64,000 nt of DNA from UBA6107 sp964533735 (GCA_964533735.1 CAZHMD010000004.1:62001-126000), one strand, 5' to 3'; positions 53,476 through 62,566 are shown, numbered from the stretch's first letter. Numbers and translations: made by a program. The notes: generated by a model from the letters alone, not told the origin.

Positions 53476-56061
53476 ATGACTGAAGAGCAATTACCAAAAA
53501 ATATGAAAGTGTTTTTCCAGGGTTCCATTATCCTTGCTATTTTGGAAGGATTCATCTTTGCGGGAACAATACTGGCTTATCCCGGTGACCCTAAAAACGC
53601 TTTCCTTTTTGGCTTTTCACTTTCCAGGCTACTTCTTGTTGGATTAATTCTTCTTATACAGGGATTTCTAGTCTTCTCACTATTCAACAGGAAACTTAAT
53701 CACTGTCTATCTTCTACATTAATCTCTTCGTCAAGCACTTTAAAATTTATTAAAGTGGCATTGTTTATTGCCATTCTTCTTCTCTGGATTACGATTTGGT
53801 CTCCTCCTGGTAGACTGGGGAAATTGGAAGCAAGTTATATACGTTTTCGCCCTTTCCTAATTTGGATTGAACTCATAGGAGTTCAAACTTACTTCTTAAT
53901 TAAGATACTGAACCGAGAAATCCATTCCGGTAACTTTTTTAGCTTTTTGAAAACCCACAAGAAATCATTTCTGTTGGCCGGGATCTTTCTGATATCAATA
54001 GCGGTTGTATTCTTCATTTTAAAAAGATACGCTCCAATACCTGAAGGGTTACAGTATTACATTCCGCCTGGGGCTCCTTTAGCTGGGTTACAGGTTTTTT
54101 TGTCTTGGGCTGTCTTTCTCCTTCTCTTCTCCGTTGAGTATAAAGCCTCCATTTGGAGCAGGAAAAAGAGATGGGTATGGGGGATTTTCTTTGTTATTTG
54201 GATTATTTCCTTCATTCTATGGACAACAACGTCGACGAGTTGTACTGACGACAGGTTAGGTCCTTTTCCACCAAATGGGGCTTGTTACCCGCAAATAAAT
54301 GATGCAGTCTACAGTATTGGTTCGCATTACATCACGTTGGGTCAGGGTATATATCATCACTGGATGACAGATAAACCTTTTTACATGATTTTCCTGGCAA
54401 TAGGTCAATGGATTAGCGGCCCTTCAATGGATCAATACATCGCGTTCCAGGTGTTTATCCTCGCCCTGATCCCCGCACTCCTTTTTTTGATCGGGAAAAA
54501 ATTTGCCGGATTATCAGGCGGCTTGTTTCTGGCAACACTGGCAACCTTGCTTGAATTGAATTCTCTTCGGTTGTATTCAATCACTGGTAGTGTTAATACG
54601 AAAATAGAAAATCCGGAAATATTGACCTCATTGGTGTTGATCCTTCTATTTTTCGTATTGTTTAACTGGTTGCGGCATCCGGACATAAAAATATGGGCAG
54701 TTATCACCGGCGGGCTATTAGGGTTGTCAGTACTCATTCGTTTTAATCCCTTATTTATCGTGCCCGTAATTATCCTTCTATTCATCTTGTTGAATCGTAA
54801 AAAACTAAAAACGATAATTGTCGGATTATCGCTGTTTGTTTTGACATTCAGCCTGGTTTTTCTTCCCTGGTTTTTCACTGCTAGAGATTCGCAGGGGAAC
54901 AATTTCTATTTTATGAAAATTCAAGATGTACTTAATTCAAGATTTGCCCCATCCTCTTCGGCTCTGGAAAAAAAGATTGAAATATTACCCGATAGACTCC
55001 TAATGCCACTTGTCACAAGTGAGCCACCCATGGAAGGAACGATTTCTGTATTCCAGGGGAAGGTCGAAGAGGTGACTAGAGGTGGCTATACCAGTATTGT
55101 GTACCATTTCTTTAATAACGCATTCACCTCACTAACCAAATTGCCAACGGAAGTTCTTTTTAGCAGTATATATGACCAGGTTTCAGGGCCAATCAGGGAT
55201 TTTTTGACCTATACTCCCCTTTGGAACAAGACATTAACAAGACAGAACGTTATCTCATTATTTGTGAATTTGTTGTTCATTACTTTAGGCCTTGTTTCAG
55301 CAATAAAAAGATATGGAATCGCGGGGCTCACTGGAGCAATAATTCAAATCGGGTATTTCCTGGGAAATGCAGCCTCGCAGACATCTGGTGGCAGGTACCT
55401 CGAACCGGTGATTTGGGTAACGCTCTTGTATTATGCGTTAGGTATCGTTGCTTGTACTGGCTTTTTTGCTAGATTGATATATAAGAATGGCGGATCCTTG
55501 GAACCTGAGGCACCAGAGGTGGAACAATCCACTGACTCCAGCCTTGCCAGAGGTACCAGAAAGTCTTTCATTAGTTCTCTTCTTACCCTAATAGGATTTT
55601 TACTTTTAGGCCTGTCAGTACCCATTTTTAATAACCTTCCCAGCCATATGCCGGAGGAGACCACCCCCCAGATCACACAATCCGTCTACAGCAGAATTTT
55701 CGACCTGGGGAAGGTAACGCCTGAACAGTGGCAAAGATTTAATTCCAGCCCGGGGAGCATGGTGGTTCAGGGGGCAGCTTACCATCCGCGGTATTATCGA
55801 AGTGATGCCTTCCCAATGGATTCAGAAAGTTTCGAAATGATGTTGTTAACTAAGCGCCGGGTGATTATCAGCTACATGCTGGGGGTTATCCCTGAAAAAT
55901 ATTACAGTGACGGAAGTAAAACCATTATAGTGGGATGTATGCTTGGCACTGATTCAATGTGGGCTGCAGAGCGGACCTTCATGCGCACTTACGCGATTAT
56001 TCAGCTTGATCATGAAGAAAGTGTATATTTCAGTCCTAATTTTCATTGGGTTTGTGAATAA
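53476..56061 (+). CDS. GT-C-like multipass membrane glycosyltransferase
   Basis: An 861-residue protein with about fourteen hydrophobic helices. The arrangement resembles the ArnT/PMT (GT39) superfamily. An acidic extracellular loop (about 250-285) contains TDDRLGPFPP and NDAVYSIGSHYITLGQGIYHHW, followed by DKPFYMIFLAIG. A C-terminal soluble domain of about 170 residues follows the last helix. It probably moves a sugar from polyprenyl phosphate to a lipid or protein at the outer face. It is the last gene of the polysaccharide locus; the acceptor is unknown. Confidence 0.68.
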   Translation: MTEEQLPKNMKVFFQGSIILAILEGFIFAGTILAYPGDPKNAFLFGFSLSRLLLVGLILLIQGFLVFSLFNRKLNHCLSSTLISSSSTLKFIKVALFIAILLLWITIWSPPGRLGKLEASYIRFRPFLIWIELIGVQTYFLIKILNREIHSGNFFSFLKTHKKSFLLAGIFLISIAVVFFILKRYAPIPEGLQYYIPPGAPLAGLQVFLSWAVFLLLFSVEYKASIWSRKKRWVWGIFFVIWIISFILWTTTSTSCTDDRLGPFPPNGACYPQINDAVYSIGSHYITLGQGIYHHWMTDKPFYMIFLAIGQWISGPSMDQYIAFQVFILALIPALLFLIGKKFAGLSGGLFLATLATLLELNSLRLYSITGSVNTKIENPEILTSLVLILLFFVLFNWLRHPDIKIWAVITGGLLGLSVLIRFNPLFIVPVIILLFILLNRKKLKTIIVGLSLFVLTFSLVFLPWFFTARDSQGNNFYFMKIQDVLNSRFAPSSSALEKKIEILPDRLLMPLVTSEPPMEGTISVFQGKVEEVTRGGYTSIVYHFFNNAFTSLTKLPTEVLFSSIYDQVSGPIRDFLTYTPLWNKTLTRQNVISLFVNLLFITLGLVSAIKRYGIAGLTGAIIQIGYFLGNAASQTSGGRYLEPVIWVTLLYYALGIVACTGFFARLIYKNGGSLEPEAPEVEQSTDSSLARGTRKSFISSLLTLIGFLLLGLSVPIFNNLPSHMPEETTPQITQSVYSRIFDLGKVTPEQWQRFNSSPGSMVVQGAAYHPRYYRSDAFPMDSESFEMMLLTKRRVIISYMLGVIPEKYYSDGSKTIIVGCMLGTDSMWAAERTFMRTYAIIQLDHEESVYFSPNFHWVCE

Positions 56062-56213
56062 AAATAAAGATGAAGACTTAACTCATTTCGACTCGTGAGA
56101 GTTCCAGTCGCGTGCCTCGTGCTATCTGCAATCCGGAATACTTTCAGAGGAGATTCATATCTGGGAAACAATTATCCCCTTATTGGGGAGGCCGTAACCT
56201 TTAAATAAAGAGA

Positions 56214-56288
<75 letters not shown>

Positions 56289-56300
56289 AACGCCGCGCTT

Positions 56301-56328
56301 ATTATAATCTAAAAAAAGGGGGTGTCAA
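56301..56328 (-). promoter_or_regulatory. Consensus sigma-70 promoter of tRNA-Lys
   Basis: On the minus strand a perfect TTGACA (56328-56323), 16 bases, then a perfect TATAAT (56306-56301). A GC-rich stretch (GCGCGGCG) follows before the tRNA, the kind of discriminator linked to stringent control of stable RNA genes. Confidence 0.75.
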
Positions 56329-56349
56329 CGCGCACCGCATATTCGCAAA

Positions 56350-56375
56350 ACAGGCTGAACAAACGTTCAGCCTGT
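56350..56375. terminator. Hairpin terminator after the NBR1-Ig-like lipoprotein gene
   Basis: A perfect 11-bp stem (56350-56360 with 56365-56375) with a 4-nt loop. TTTT follows on the minus strand and a short T run on the plus strand. Confidence 0.7.
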
Positions 56376-56398
56376 AATTTTTCAATTGACATGATGTC

Positions 56399-57334
56399 CT
56401 AAGGCGTACAGGTCACCGGGATGGAGGTGACAGTTGGGAAGAGCTGGTGATTCGGCTCGTCAATGTATACCTGTATGTTCAACGGTCCGGTGATGGTCAC
56501 AGGGTAACTTATGCCCGAAGTAGTGACAGTTCCTGCCTCGGTGAAGGTCGTGCTGAACGATTCTGTATCAGTGCCATTGATAACATAATGATAGAGGACC
56601 GTTCCAGCAGCCGAAGTGGTGATGGTGGCAGTGATCGGAATGATCCCCGGGCACACACCCGCATAGGAAACAGGCGCGTTTGCCTTGGCTGTTGTAACCG
56701 CTAAATTCGTTACGACCACTACTTGCACCCAAAAGGGTTTGTCGGCATTTGCGCCAATCCCGAACTTGGTCCCGCTGTCGGTTGCCAGCAGCCAGTTACC
56801 GCGGTACGTTTTTGGGGTTACCGGGGCAACAAGAGTGACGGAAATGTCGATCGTTTGCCCGGGTGCAACCGCTTTCCCTAGTGGCTGCGAAGCCGGTCCG
56901 CCCATGGCATCACCGCTTTCGAAAACCAGTTTGAAGTCTGCTCCCCAGGGCTGGGAGCCTGTGTTCTCTAACCGCCAGGTTTTGATGAAGTTTGAGCTTG
57001 CGGTTACAGTTGCATTATCGAGGAAAGTTACGTCCACAACATTGCCGGCTTTGTACTTGATGCCTTCGGTCGCGACCGGCACTGCGATGGTCAAAGGTGG
57101 CGCAGAGGTTGGCATCGAAGTGGGTGCGGGCTGTTGGGTGGCTGTGGCTAGCAGGGTTACAACTTCCTCTGGTTGAACCGCCAATTGCGTTTGCAGCGCC
57201 ATCACCGTCTGAGCAATCGCGGTTTGATCCAATCCAAGGATTTCAGGCGGATTTTGGGTGAATAAGCTGCACGCGCTAAGCGAAAAAATGAATAGGATTG
57301 AGACGAAACTGGAAATGATCAGTTTCTTTTTCAT
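56399..57334 (-). CDS. Lipoprotein with NBR1-Ig-like domain
   Basis: A 311-residue lipoprotein. The signal ends in LSAC (about C22), followed by a helix with DQTAIAQTVMALQTQLA and a Pro/Thr/Ala linker. An NBR1-type Ig-like (FW) domain covers about 105-210: VTFLDNATVTASSNFIKTWRLENTG, WGADFKLVFESGDAMGG, VAPGQTIDISVTLVAP, TYRGNWLLATDSGTKFG. The last 100 residues form another beta-rich domain. Such proteins are frequent in Chloroflexota and function unknown. ATG 57334 was chosen over 57370 for its upstream AAGGGG and signal peptide. Confidence 0.82.
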   Translation of the reverse strand: MKKKLIISSFVSILFIFSLSACSLFTQNPPEILGLDQTAIAQTVMALQTQLAVQPEEVVTLLATATQQPAPTSMPTSAPPLTIAVPVATEGIKYKAGNVVDVTFLDNATVTASSNFIKTWRLENTGSQPWGADFKLVFESGDAMGGPASQPLGKAVAPGQTIDISVTLVAPVTPKTYRGNWLLATDSGTKFGIGANADKPFWVQVVVVTNLAVTTAKANAPVSYAGVCPGIIPITATITTSAAGTVLYHYVINGTDTESFSTTFTEAGTVTTSGISYPVTITGPLNIQVYIDEPNHQLFPTVTSIPVTCTP

Positions 57335-57382
57335 ATATTGCCCCTTGTGATGCAGGGGAGAATTACCCATGACTTTATCATA

Positions 57383-58024
57383 TCACGCAGAATCAAGTTT
57401 GTTTTCTTTCACACGCGGTGCAAACCAACGCTTGAAAGGCAGCCTCGCGATAAGCAGAATGGTCAACACGCCAGCAGCAATCCAGGGCTTGATTGAATTT
57501 ACGTTCCGTAGGGTCAACCCGGCTTTAGTCGCCAGGACATAGTGCATCACCACCAAAACACCGGCAAGGTAAACATAACGGTGAAGCGGTTTCCATTTCT
57601 TCCCCAGCAGAACCTTAAGTTTTTTCAACGACGTGATCGCCAGGATAAGCAGAATGATAAAGGCGGGCAACCCAGCCCATAAGAACCACTTTTGACTGAA
57701 CAAACGCAGGAGAACCTTCCAATTAAATGCGTAATCGATCCAAAAAAAGTTAACCACATGGATCGCGGCATAGTAAAAAGATAACAACCCAAAGGTTCTT
57801 CTGAACTTACCCAGCCTGCCATAGCCGGTAACGTTTTTGAGAGGGGTGAAGGATAGGCAGATCAGCAGCATAATAACGGCTACATCGCCAGAATATTGCT
57901 GAAAACGCTGGATCGGGTTGGGACCAAACCGACCTGTAACCCAGGAGAAGAGCCCCCAGGCAAGAGGAATGAATCCAAGAATATTTACGACGATCTTAGG
58001 CCAGTTGGGTTTAATTTTCTGCAT
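57383..58024 (-). CDS. msrQ: MsrQ-like haem-binding membrane subunit
   Basis: A 213-residue protein with five or six helices of the ferric-reductase-like (YedZ/MsrQ) family: YSGDVAVIMLLICLSFTPL, LRRTFGLLSFYYAAIHVVNFFW and WKPLHRYVYLAGVLVVMHYV carry the haem-ligand His. It passes electrons from the quinone pool to MsrP. The ATG overlaps the msrP stop (TGATG). Confidence 0.88.
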   Translation of the reverse strand: MQKIKPNWPKIVVNILGFIPLAWGLFSWVTGRFGPNPIQRFQQYSGDVAVIMLLICLSFTPLKNVTGYGRLGKFRRTFGLLSFYYAAIHVVNFFWIDYAFNWKVLLRLFSQKWFLWAGLPAFIILLILAITSLKKLKVLLGKKWKPLHRYVYLAGVLVVMHYVLATKAGLTLRNVNSIKPWIAAGVLTILLIARLPFKRWFAPRVKENKLDSA

Positions 58025-58980
58025 CAGTAATTTACCGTGAGATCCATTCCTTCATATAAATAGGATACCTCATTTTCATAGCCATTGAACATCAAGGTTG
58101 GACGGCGTTCGTTCTCGCCCAACCGCCTTTCCGTCTCCTGCGACCAACGCGGATGCGACACATTAGGATTGACGTTGGAGTAGAACCCATATTCCTGTGG
58201 AGCAGCATATGTCCAATAGGAAACCGGCTGCTCAGTTGTCAATTCGATCTTCACTATAGCCTTGATGCTCTTAAACCCGTATTTCCAGGGGACCACCAGT
58301 CGCAGGGGGGCGCCATTCTGGGGGAGGATTGGTTTTCCATAGATGCCACCCGCAAGGATTGTCAGGTCATGCATGGCCTCGTCCAGGCGCAAGCCCTCCA
58401 CGTAGGGCCACTCCGAGAATCCTGTCTTTTGCGCGGGCATTTGTTCAGGATCCAATAAGGTGGTGAAACGCACAAATTTGGCTTCGGGTTTCACACCAAC
58501 CTCATCTAGAAGTTTTGAAAGGGTAAATCCGTTCCAGGGGATGACCATGGACCAGCCCTCCACACAGCGTAAACGGTAAACCCTTTCTTCGAGACCGTAT
58601 CGGGTGAGTAATTCTGCTGCATCAACAACCTGCGGCTTATCCACCAAACCGGTAATTTCAATTGCCCAGGGACTGGTGATGAGATTAACCGATCTTTTGG
58701 CAACCTCATCTTTATTGAATGAGAATTCATAGTAATTGTTGTAATTCGTGATCGTTTCGTAAGACGTCAGGCGGTCGATTAATTCGGGCGTGGATGATGG
58801 GGATGCTCCTGGTTGTGTTGCAATGAGGTTATTACCCTGATCTGTTGGACTGATTCCGCAAGCAGCCAGCGCGTAGGCTGTGCCGAATAGCGCGGAAAGT
58901 TTGATGAACTTACGCCTGGAGAGGAATAAGGCTTCAGGGGTGATCTCGTTTATTAAATCTTGCTGCCAAATCTTACTCAT
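58024..58980 (-). CDS. msrP: Protein-methionine-sulfoxide reductase catalytic subunit
   Basis: A 318-residue molybdopterin enzyme of the YedY/MsrP family that repairs oxidised Met in exported proteins. A Tat motif SRRKFIK (21-27) leads the signal, which ends in YALAAC, a lipobox-like site at C41. The molybdenum ligand is C139 in RLRCVEGWSM; WNGFTLSKLL, GAPLRLVVPWKYGFKSIK and WTYAAPQEYGFYSNVNP are conserved family blocks. It is first in an operon with msrQ. If C41 is lipidated, the enzyme would be a Tat-exported lipoprotein. Confidence 0.92.
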   Translation of the reverse strand: MSKIWQQDLINEITPEALFLSRRKFIKLSALFGTAYALAACGISPTDQGNNLIATQPGASPSSTPELIDRLTSYETITNYNNYYEFSFNKDEVAKRSVNLITSPWAIEITGLVDKPQVVDAAELLTRYGLEERVYRLRCVEGWSMVIPWNGFTLSKLLDEVGVKPEAKFVRFTTLLDPEQMPAQKTGFSEWPYVEGLRLDEAMHDLTILAGGIYGKPILPQNGAPLRLVVPWKYGFKSIKAIVKIELTTEQPVSYWTYAAPQEYGFYSNVNPNVSHPRWSQETERRLGENERRPTLMFNGYENEVSYLYEGMDLTVNY

Positions 58981-59131
58981 TGTATGCTCAATTCTACAGA
59001 TAAATTAGGCTATATTTATCATAAATTATACGAGTGAATTATTAGAGTTTAGCAAGAATTCCTCTCACTAAATTCTTTTTATTTATTTCATATTGATTGA
59101 TTGTACCGGGTGATTTTGGAATTCGACTGAC

Positions 59132-60355
59132 CTACTCCAACATCCTCATTGAAGGTCGCAGGATTAATGTCAACAGGGTGATGGTTAATAAAATGCAGCC
59201 GTTAATGAGAACTGCAGTTGGTTCACCAAGGCGTTCAGCCATTGCCCCCGCCAACAGGGAACCCAAAGGCAGAGAACCCATGAATACCCACACATGCACG
59301 CTCATTACCCTGCCGCGCAGCTCATCCGGCACCCACGATTGGATCATGGCATTGGTGTTATTGACCACTGCCATAAATGCCCAGCCGAGGAATACCATCA
59401 TTAACAAGGACACCGGAAGTAGCTTAAAGATGGCAAAAATGATCAACGAAATGGGCAGCACCAGGCTGCCGATTGCCCAGATCATGCCGCGTATGTTGCG
59501 CGAGCCCAGGTAGGCGATCATCAAAGCTGCAGCCAGGGATCCCACACCGCGGGCGGAAAGCAGCCACCCATTGGTGCGCACATCTCCCCCCAATACCGCT
59601 GATGCCCAGGCAGGGATCAGGGTCATCAACCCCATCCCAAAAATGGATACAGCCGCGACGACGATCATCAGAATGCGGATATTGCTGTTGCCGAAGGCAA
59701 AACGTATGCCAACCATTAATTCCGGCAGCACGGCTTTCCTTATCCTGGGTTGCCTTGGAATGGCTGCCAGCCGCATTATTATGAGGGCGCTGATCACTGC
59801 GAGATAAGAGATTCCATTGATCGTAAAACACCATGCAGGACCAAGCCAGCTGTAAACCATGCCGGCAATGGCTGGTCCAATAACGGTGCCGATGTTGAAG
59901 ATCGAGCTGTTGAGGGCAATGGCATTCGTCATGTCTGCGCGTCCGACCAATTCGACGACAAAAGCCTGCCTTGCCGGAGCGTCAAAGGCATTGGCAACCC
60001 CCAGCAGGAAAGCCAGCACGACAACGTGCCATGGTTTAACAAGATCGGTGAATACCAAAAAAGCCAGTAAAAACGCCAGTACCATCATGGCGGATTGCGC
60101 GATGATGAGCAGCCTGCGCCTGGAAAACCTGTCAGCGATGACGCCGCCATATAAGGTGAACAACCAACTCGGGGCTCCCGATGCAAATCCAACAAGACCG
60201 AGAAATGCAGCGGATTGTGTCAGTTCGTAGATCAGGAATCCCTGCGCAGTGGCTTGCATCCAGGTGCCAACGATTGAAATCACCTGCCCGGTAAACCACA
60301 GACGGTAATTGGGGTGTTGAAGTGACGAGAAGGTTTGAGTGAGTGTGGAATTCAT
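59132..60355 (-). CDS. MFS exporter (EntS/MFS_3 type)
   Basis: A 407-residue permease with twelve helices. N-terminal FSSLQHPNYRLWFTGQVISIVGTWMQATAQGFLIYELTQSAAFLG and the loop GGVIADRFSRRRLLI are characteristic of the MFS_3/enterobactin-exporter group, as is GLMTLIPAWASAVLGGD. It probably exports a small hydrophobic compound; substrate unknown. The Shine-Dalgarno sequence is poor. Confidence 0.88.
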   Translation of the reverse strand: MNSTLTQTFSSLQHPNYRLWFTGQVISIVGTWMQATAQGFLIYELTQSAAFLGLVGFASGAPSWLFTLYGGVIADRFSRRRLLIIAQSAMMVLAFLLAFLVFTDLVKPWHVVVLAFLLGVANAFDAPARQAFVVELVGRADMTNAIALNSSIFNIGTVIGPAIAGMVYSWLGPAWCFTINGISYLAVISALIIMRLAAIPRQPRIRKAVLPELMVGIRFAFGNSNIRILMIVVAAVSIFGMGLMTLIPAWASAVLGGDVRTNGWLLSARGVGSLAAALMIAYLGSRNIRGMIWAIGSLVLPISLIIFAIFKLLPVSLLMMVFLGWAFMAVVNNTNAMIQSWVPDELRGRVMSVHVWVFMGSLPLGSLLAGAMAERLGEPTAVLINGCILLTITLLTLILRPSMRMLE

Positions 60356-60566
60356 AAAGCAGGATTAGTTTACTATAAGACGATAAAGGTCTTGTCTTTT
60401 TGTATGCTGCGAATTTAATCCAATATAGCATCAAACCTAACAAAAGTGTAAGCCGTAAAATTTGCGTAAAAACCGGAGATGTTTACGCCGTATAATGCAA
60501 AGGGAGCTCGTAATCTGGCAGAAATATACATCAAAATGTTTGGTTACGTGATCCAAAGGAGAAAAA

Positions 60567-61283
60567 ATGAAAAAAGTGATTGCCATAATGGCTGTTCTGA
60601 CCGTCTTAATGATGGTCCTCTCGATCAACCAGGTTGCAGCGTCCAGTGAAGACACCCTGTCTGCCAAAAAGACACCGGGTGCCCAGGCAACCGCCCAGGC
60701 CGTGAAAAAAGCTGGTTCTGACCTTGATGTGCTTGATGAAGAAAAAGGCAAACCCCAAAAGACAGTCAACCGTAAAGGCGAGATAGTATCCGCTGTTGAA
60801 GGTTCGCTGGTGATCAGCCTCAAGGATGAGACCTTGTTGACCGTGACCCTCACTGAGGACTCGATCATAAAAATTCCTGGTAAAAATACAGAACTATCAG
60901 ACTTGCCCATTGGTTTGCTCGTGGGATTGAAGGTCAATGTTAAAGGTGTTCTTGAGGAAGACGGTACCCTGACCCTTCAAAAGATTTCCGTCATTCCGGG
61001 TAAACCTGTAAAAATGAGCAACGTTGGTGTTGTTTCAGCCTACACCCCGGATGTCTCGATCGAGATCACGGATAAAAAAGGAGAGATATTCGTCTACCTC
61101 CTGGATTTGAATACCAAGTACCTGCCCATGGAACGTATGGCGGAACTGCAGGTTGGCACACTGGTTACGATAATCTCCCCCAGGGACGTCACCGGCGCAC
61201 CTGCTTCAGCGGCTGGAGTTGTGATACACCCAGCAGGAACTGAAGCCCCTGATGAAATCGAAGAGGAAACAGCGGACGATTAA
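60567..61283 (+). CDS. Secreted DUF5666-like protein
   Basis: A 238-residue exported protein. The signal peptide ends near AAS (residues 24-26), then a Lys/Ala-rich linker follows. Two or three OB-like beta units (KGEIVSAVEGSLVIS, KVNVKGVLEEDGTLTLQKISV, GVVSAYTPDVSIEITDKKGE) match the DUF5666 pattern. The end is acidic. Function unknown. GGAGAAAAA precedes the ATG. Confidence 0.75.
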   Translation: MKKVIAIMAVLTVLMMVLSINQVAASSEDTLSAKKTPGAQATAQAVKKAGSDLDVLDEEKGKPQKTVNRKGEIVSAVEGSLVISLKDETLLTVTLTEDSIIKIPGKNTELSDLPIGLLVGLKVNVKGVLEEDGTLTLQKISVIPGKPVKMSNVGVVSAYTPDVSIEITDKKGEIFVYLLDLNTKYLPMERMAELQVGTLVTIISPRDVTGAPASAAGVVIHPAGTEAPDEIEEETADD

Positions 61284-61289
61284 TCCCTC

Positions 61290-61318
61290 TTGACCTTTCT
61301 TCAGGAAATGGGTAAACT
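61290..61318 (+). promoter_or_regulatory. Sigma-70 promoter of the RIO-kinase leader
   Basis: TTGACC at 61290-61295, 17 bases, then TAAACT at 61313-61318. It begins right after the stop of the DUF5666-like gene and would start transcription near 61325, just before the leader ORF. Confidence 0.6.
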
Positions 61319-61352
61319 AAATCATCTTAACTTTGAAAGGAGGTTCAACAAT

Positions 61353-61418
61353 ATGAGAAGAGTCAGACTACAACACGTTGTCTATTGTTGCGCACCTTTC
61401 ACCCGGTTACGGATGTAA
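61353..61418 (+). CDS. 21-residue leader peptide
   Basis: A short frame with a strong AAAGGAGG eight to nine bases before its ATG. The peptide begins MRRVRLQHVV, continues with adjacent Cys codons (YCCAP) and ends FTRLRM, so it has five Arg and two basic-X-basic motifs (RVR, RLR). A terminator follows 21 bases after its stop, and its codons 13-15 overlap a sequence complementary to the terminator's 5' arm. The layout is that of an attenuator leader. Confidence 0.6.
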   Translation: MRRVRLQHVVYCCAPFTRLRM

Positions 61419-61452
61419 AGTTTTATCTTTACCTTATTAACCACAGGTGCGC
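61390..61452 (+). promoter_or_regulatory. Possible antiterminator pairing
   Basis: GCGCACCT at 61390-61397, inside the leader ORF, is the exact complement of AGGTGCGC at 61445-61452, which is the 5' arm of the terminator. Pairing them would exclude the terminator hairpin. Confidence 0.5.
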
Positions 61453-61468
61453 GCACCTGTGGTTTTTT
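61439..61468 (+). terminator. Terminator/attenuator before the RIO-kinase gene
   Basis: An 11-bp stem (61439-61449 with 61454-61464) with a 4-nt loop, followed by T to 61468. It ends 28 bases before the kinase ATG, so it must be read through or bypassed to express that gene. Confidence 0.8.
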
Positions 61469-61495
61469 GTTAATTAACTGGAGAATCAAGTTACG

Positions 61496-62530
61496 ATGAA
61501 CATACGAAATGCAAATGATGAAGACCTGGCATTTGACCTTGATGAGATCGGGGTTTCCGCACCGATCCGCAATGCGAGGACTAATACACAAAAAAATAAA
61601 GGAAAATCCGGGCCAGATAAGGCGATCCTGTCGCCTGATATCAGCAAGGCGCTCGGTTTTCAACCGGATGACCGTTATCAGTTCAGTTACGCAGCTTCCC
61701 GCCATGAAGCAGTGTGGTTGTTGGACTCCTTGAGTGATTTCTACGATCAGAAATGGTTTGATGACATCCTGCGGGCGATCAAGGGCGGCAAGGAAGCCTC
61801 CGTGTACCTGTGCCGCACCTCCACCAACCAGCCGGGGCACCTGCTGGCAGCCAAGGTGTACCGACCGCGGCGTTTTCGCAATCTCAAGAAGGATCACCTC
61901 TACCGTGAGGGTCGCAGCCAGCTGGATGGAAATGGGAAAATTGTGCTGGATGACCGCGCTTTACATGCCATGCAGCAAAGAACCAAGTTTGGCAAGGAAT
62001 TGCTGCACACCTCATGGCTGGGTCATGAGTTCAAAACAATGCAGATCCTCTTCGAAGCCGGGGTAGACATCCCCAAGCCGCTGGTCAGCGGAAATAATGC
62101 CATCCTCATGGGGTATGTTGGTGACGAGTTGTCTCACGCTCCGGCTTTGAATGAAGTGAGCCTCACACCAACGGAAGCCCGGCCGCTCTACCAGCGCACG
62201 CTGCATAACATTGAATTAATGTTAATGCACAACCGCATCCACGCTGATCTGTCGGCTTACAATATCCTTTATTGGGAAGGTGAGATCTCGTTGATCGATT
62301 TTCCCCAGGCGATTCATCCTGACGAAAACACCAATGCATTCCGCATTTTCTCACGGGATGTGACACGGGTGAGTGAATACTTCGCAGTGCAGGGAGTGAA
62401 GAGTAATCCGGTATCTCTGGCACAAAAAATGTGGCAATCGCGCGGACGTCCACTCAACCCATCATTGGACCCGTTATACCTTGACCCTGAAAAAGAAGAA
62501 GATCGACGCGTTTGGAAAAAGCAGCGATAA
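61496..62530 (+). CDS. RIO1-family serine/threonine protein kinase
   Basis: A 344-residue atypical kinase. RIO motifs: IKGGKEASVYLC (96-106, phosphate loop), K120 in LAAKVY, RTKFGKELL, the catalytic D251 in HADLSAYNILYW with N256, and the metal-binding D268 in LIDFPQA. The N-terminal 80 residues lack the winged helix of RIO2, which points to the RIO1 group. Eukaryotic RIO kinases act in ribosome maturation; the bacterial role is not established. It lies behind a leader peptide and terminator, so expression is probably attenuated. Its own Shine-Dalgarno sequence is distant. Confidence 0.9.
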   Translation: MNIRNANDEDLAFDLDEIGVSAPIRNARTNTQKNKGKSGPDKAILSPDISKALGFQPDDRYQFSYAASRHEAVWLLDSLSDFYDQKWFDDILRAIKGGKEASVYLCRTSTNQPGHLLAAKVYRPRRFRNLKKDHLYREGRSQLDGNGKIVLDDRALHAMQQRTKFGKELLHTSWLGHEFKTMQILFEAGVDIPKPLVSGNNAILMGYVGDELSHAPALNEVSLTPTEARPLYQRTLHNIELMLMHNRIHADLSAYNILYWEGEISLIDFPQAIHPDENTNAFRIFSRDVTRVSEYFAVQGVKSNPVSLAQKMWQSRGRPLNPSLDPLYLDPEKEEDRRVWKKQR

Positions 62531-62531
62531 A

Positions 62532-62562
62532 AAAAGGAGTGCGGAACTCCAGCACTCCTTTT
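62532..62562. terminator. Bidirectional terminator between RIO kinase and cation-efflux genes
   Basis: An 11-bp stem (62532-62542 with 62552-62562) with a 9-nt loop; arms end in four A and four T, allowing use in both directions between convergent genes. Confidence 0.8.
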
Positions 62563-62566
62563 GGGT

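Noticed and set aside
60437..60937. 166-codon minus-strand frame opposite the DUF5666-like gene
   Set aside because: The plus-strand gene has a signal peptide, ribosome site and family match; the minus frame has none.
61382..61897. 171-codon minus-strand frame over the leader and RIO kinase
   Set aside because: It runs through the terminator hairpin and the conserved kinase sequence on the other strand.
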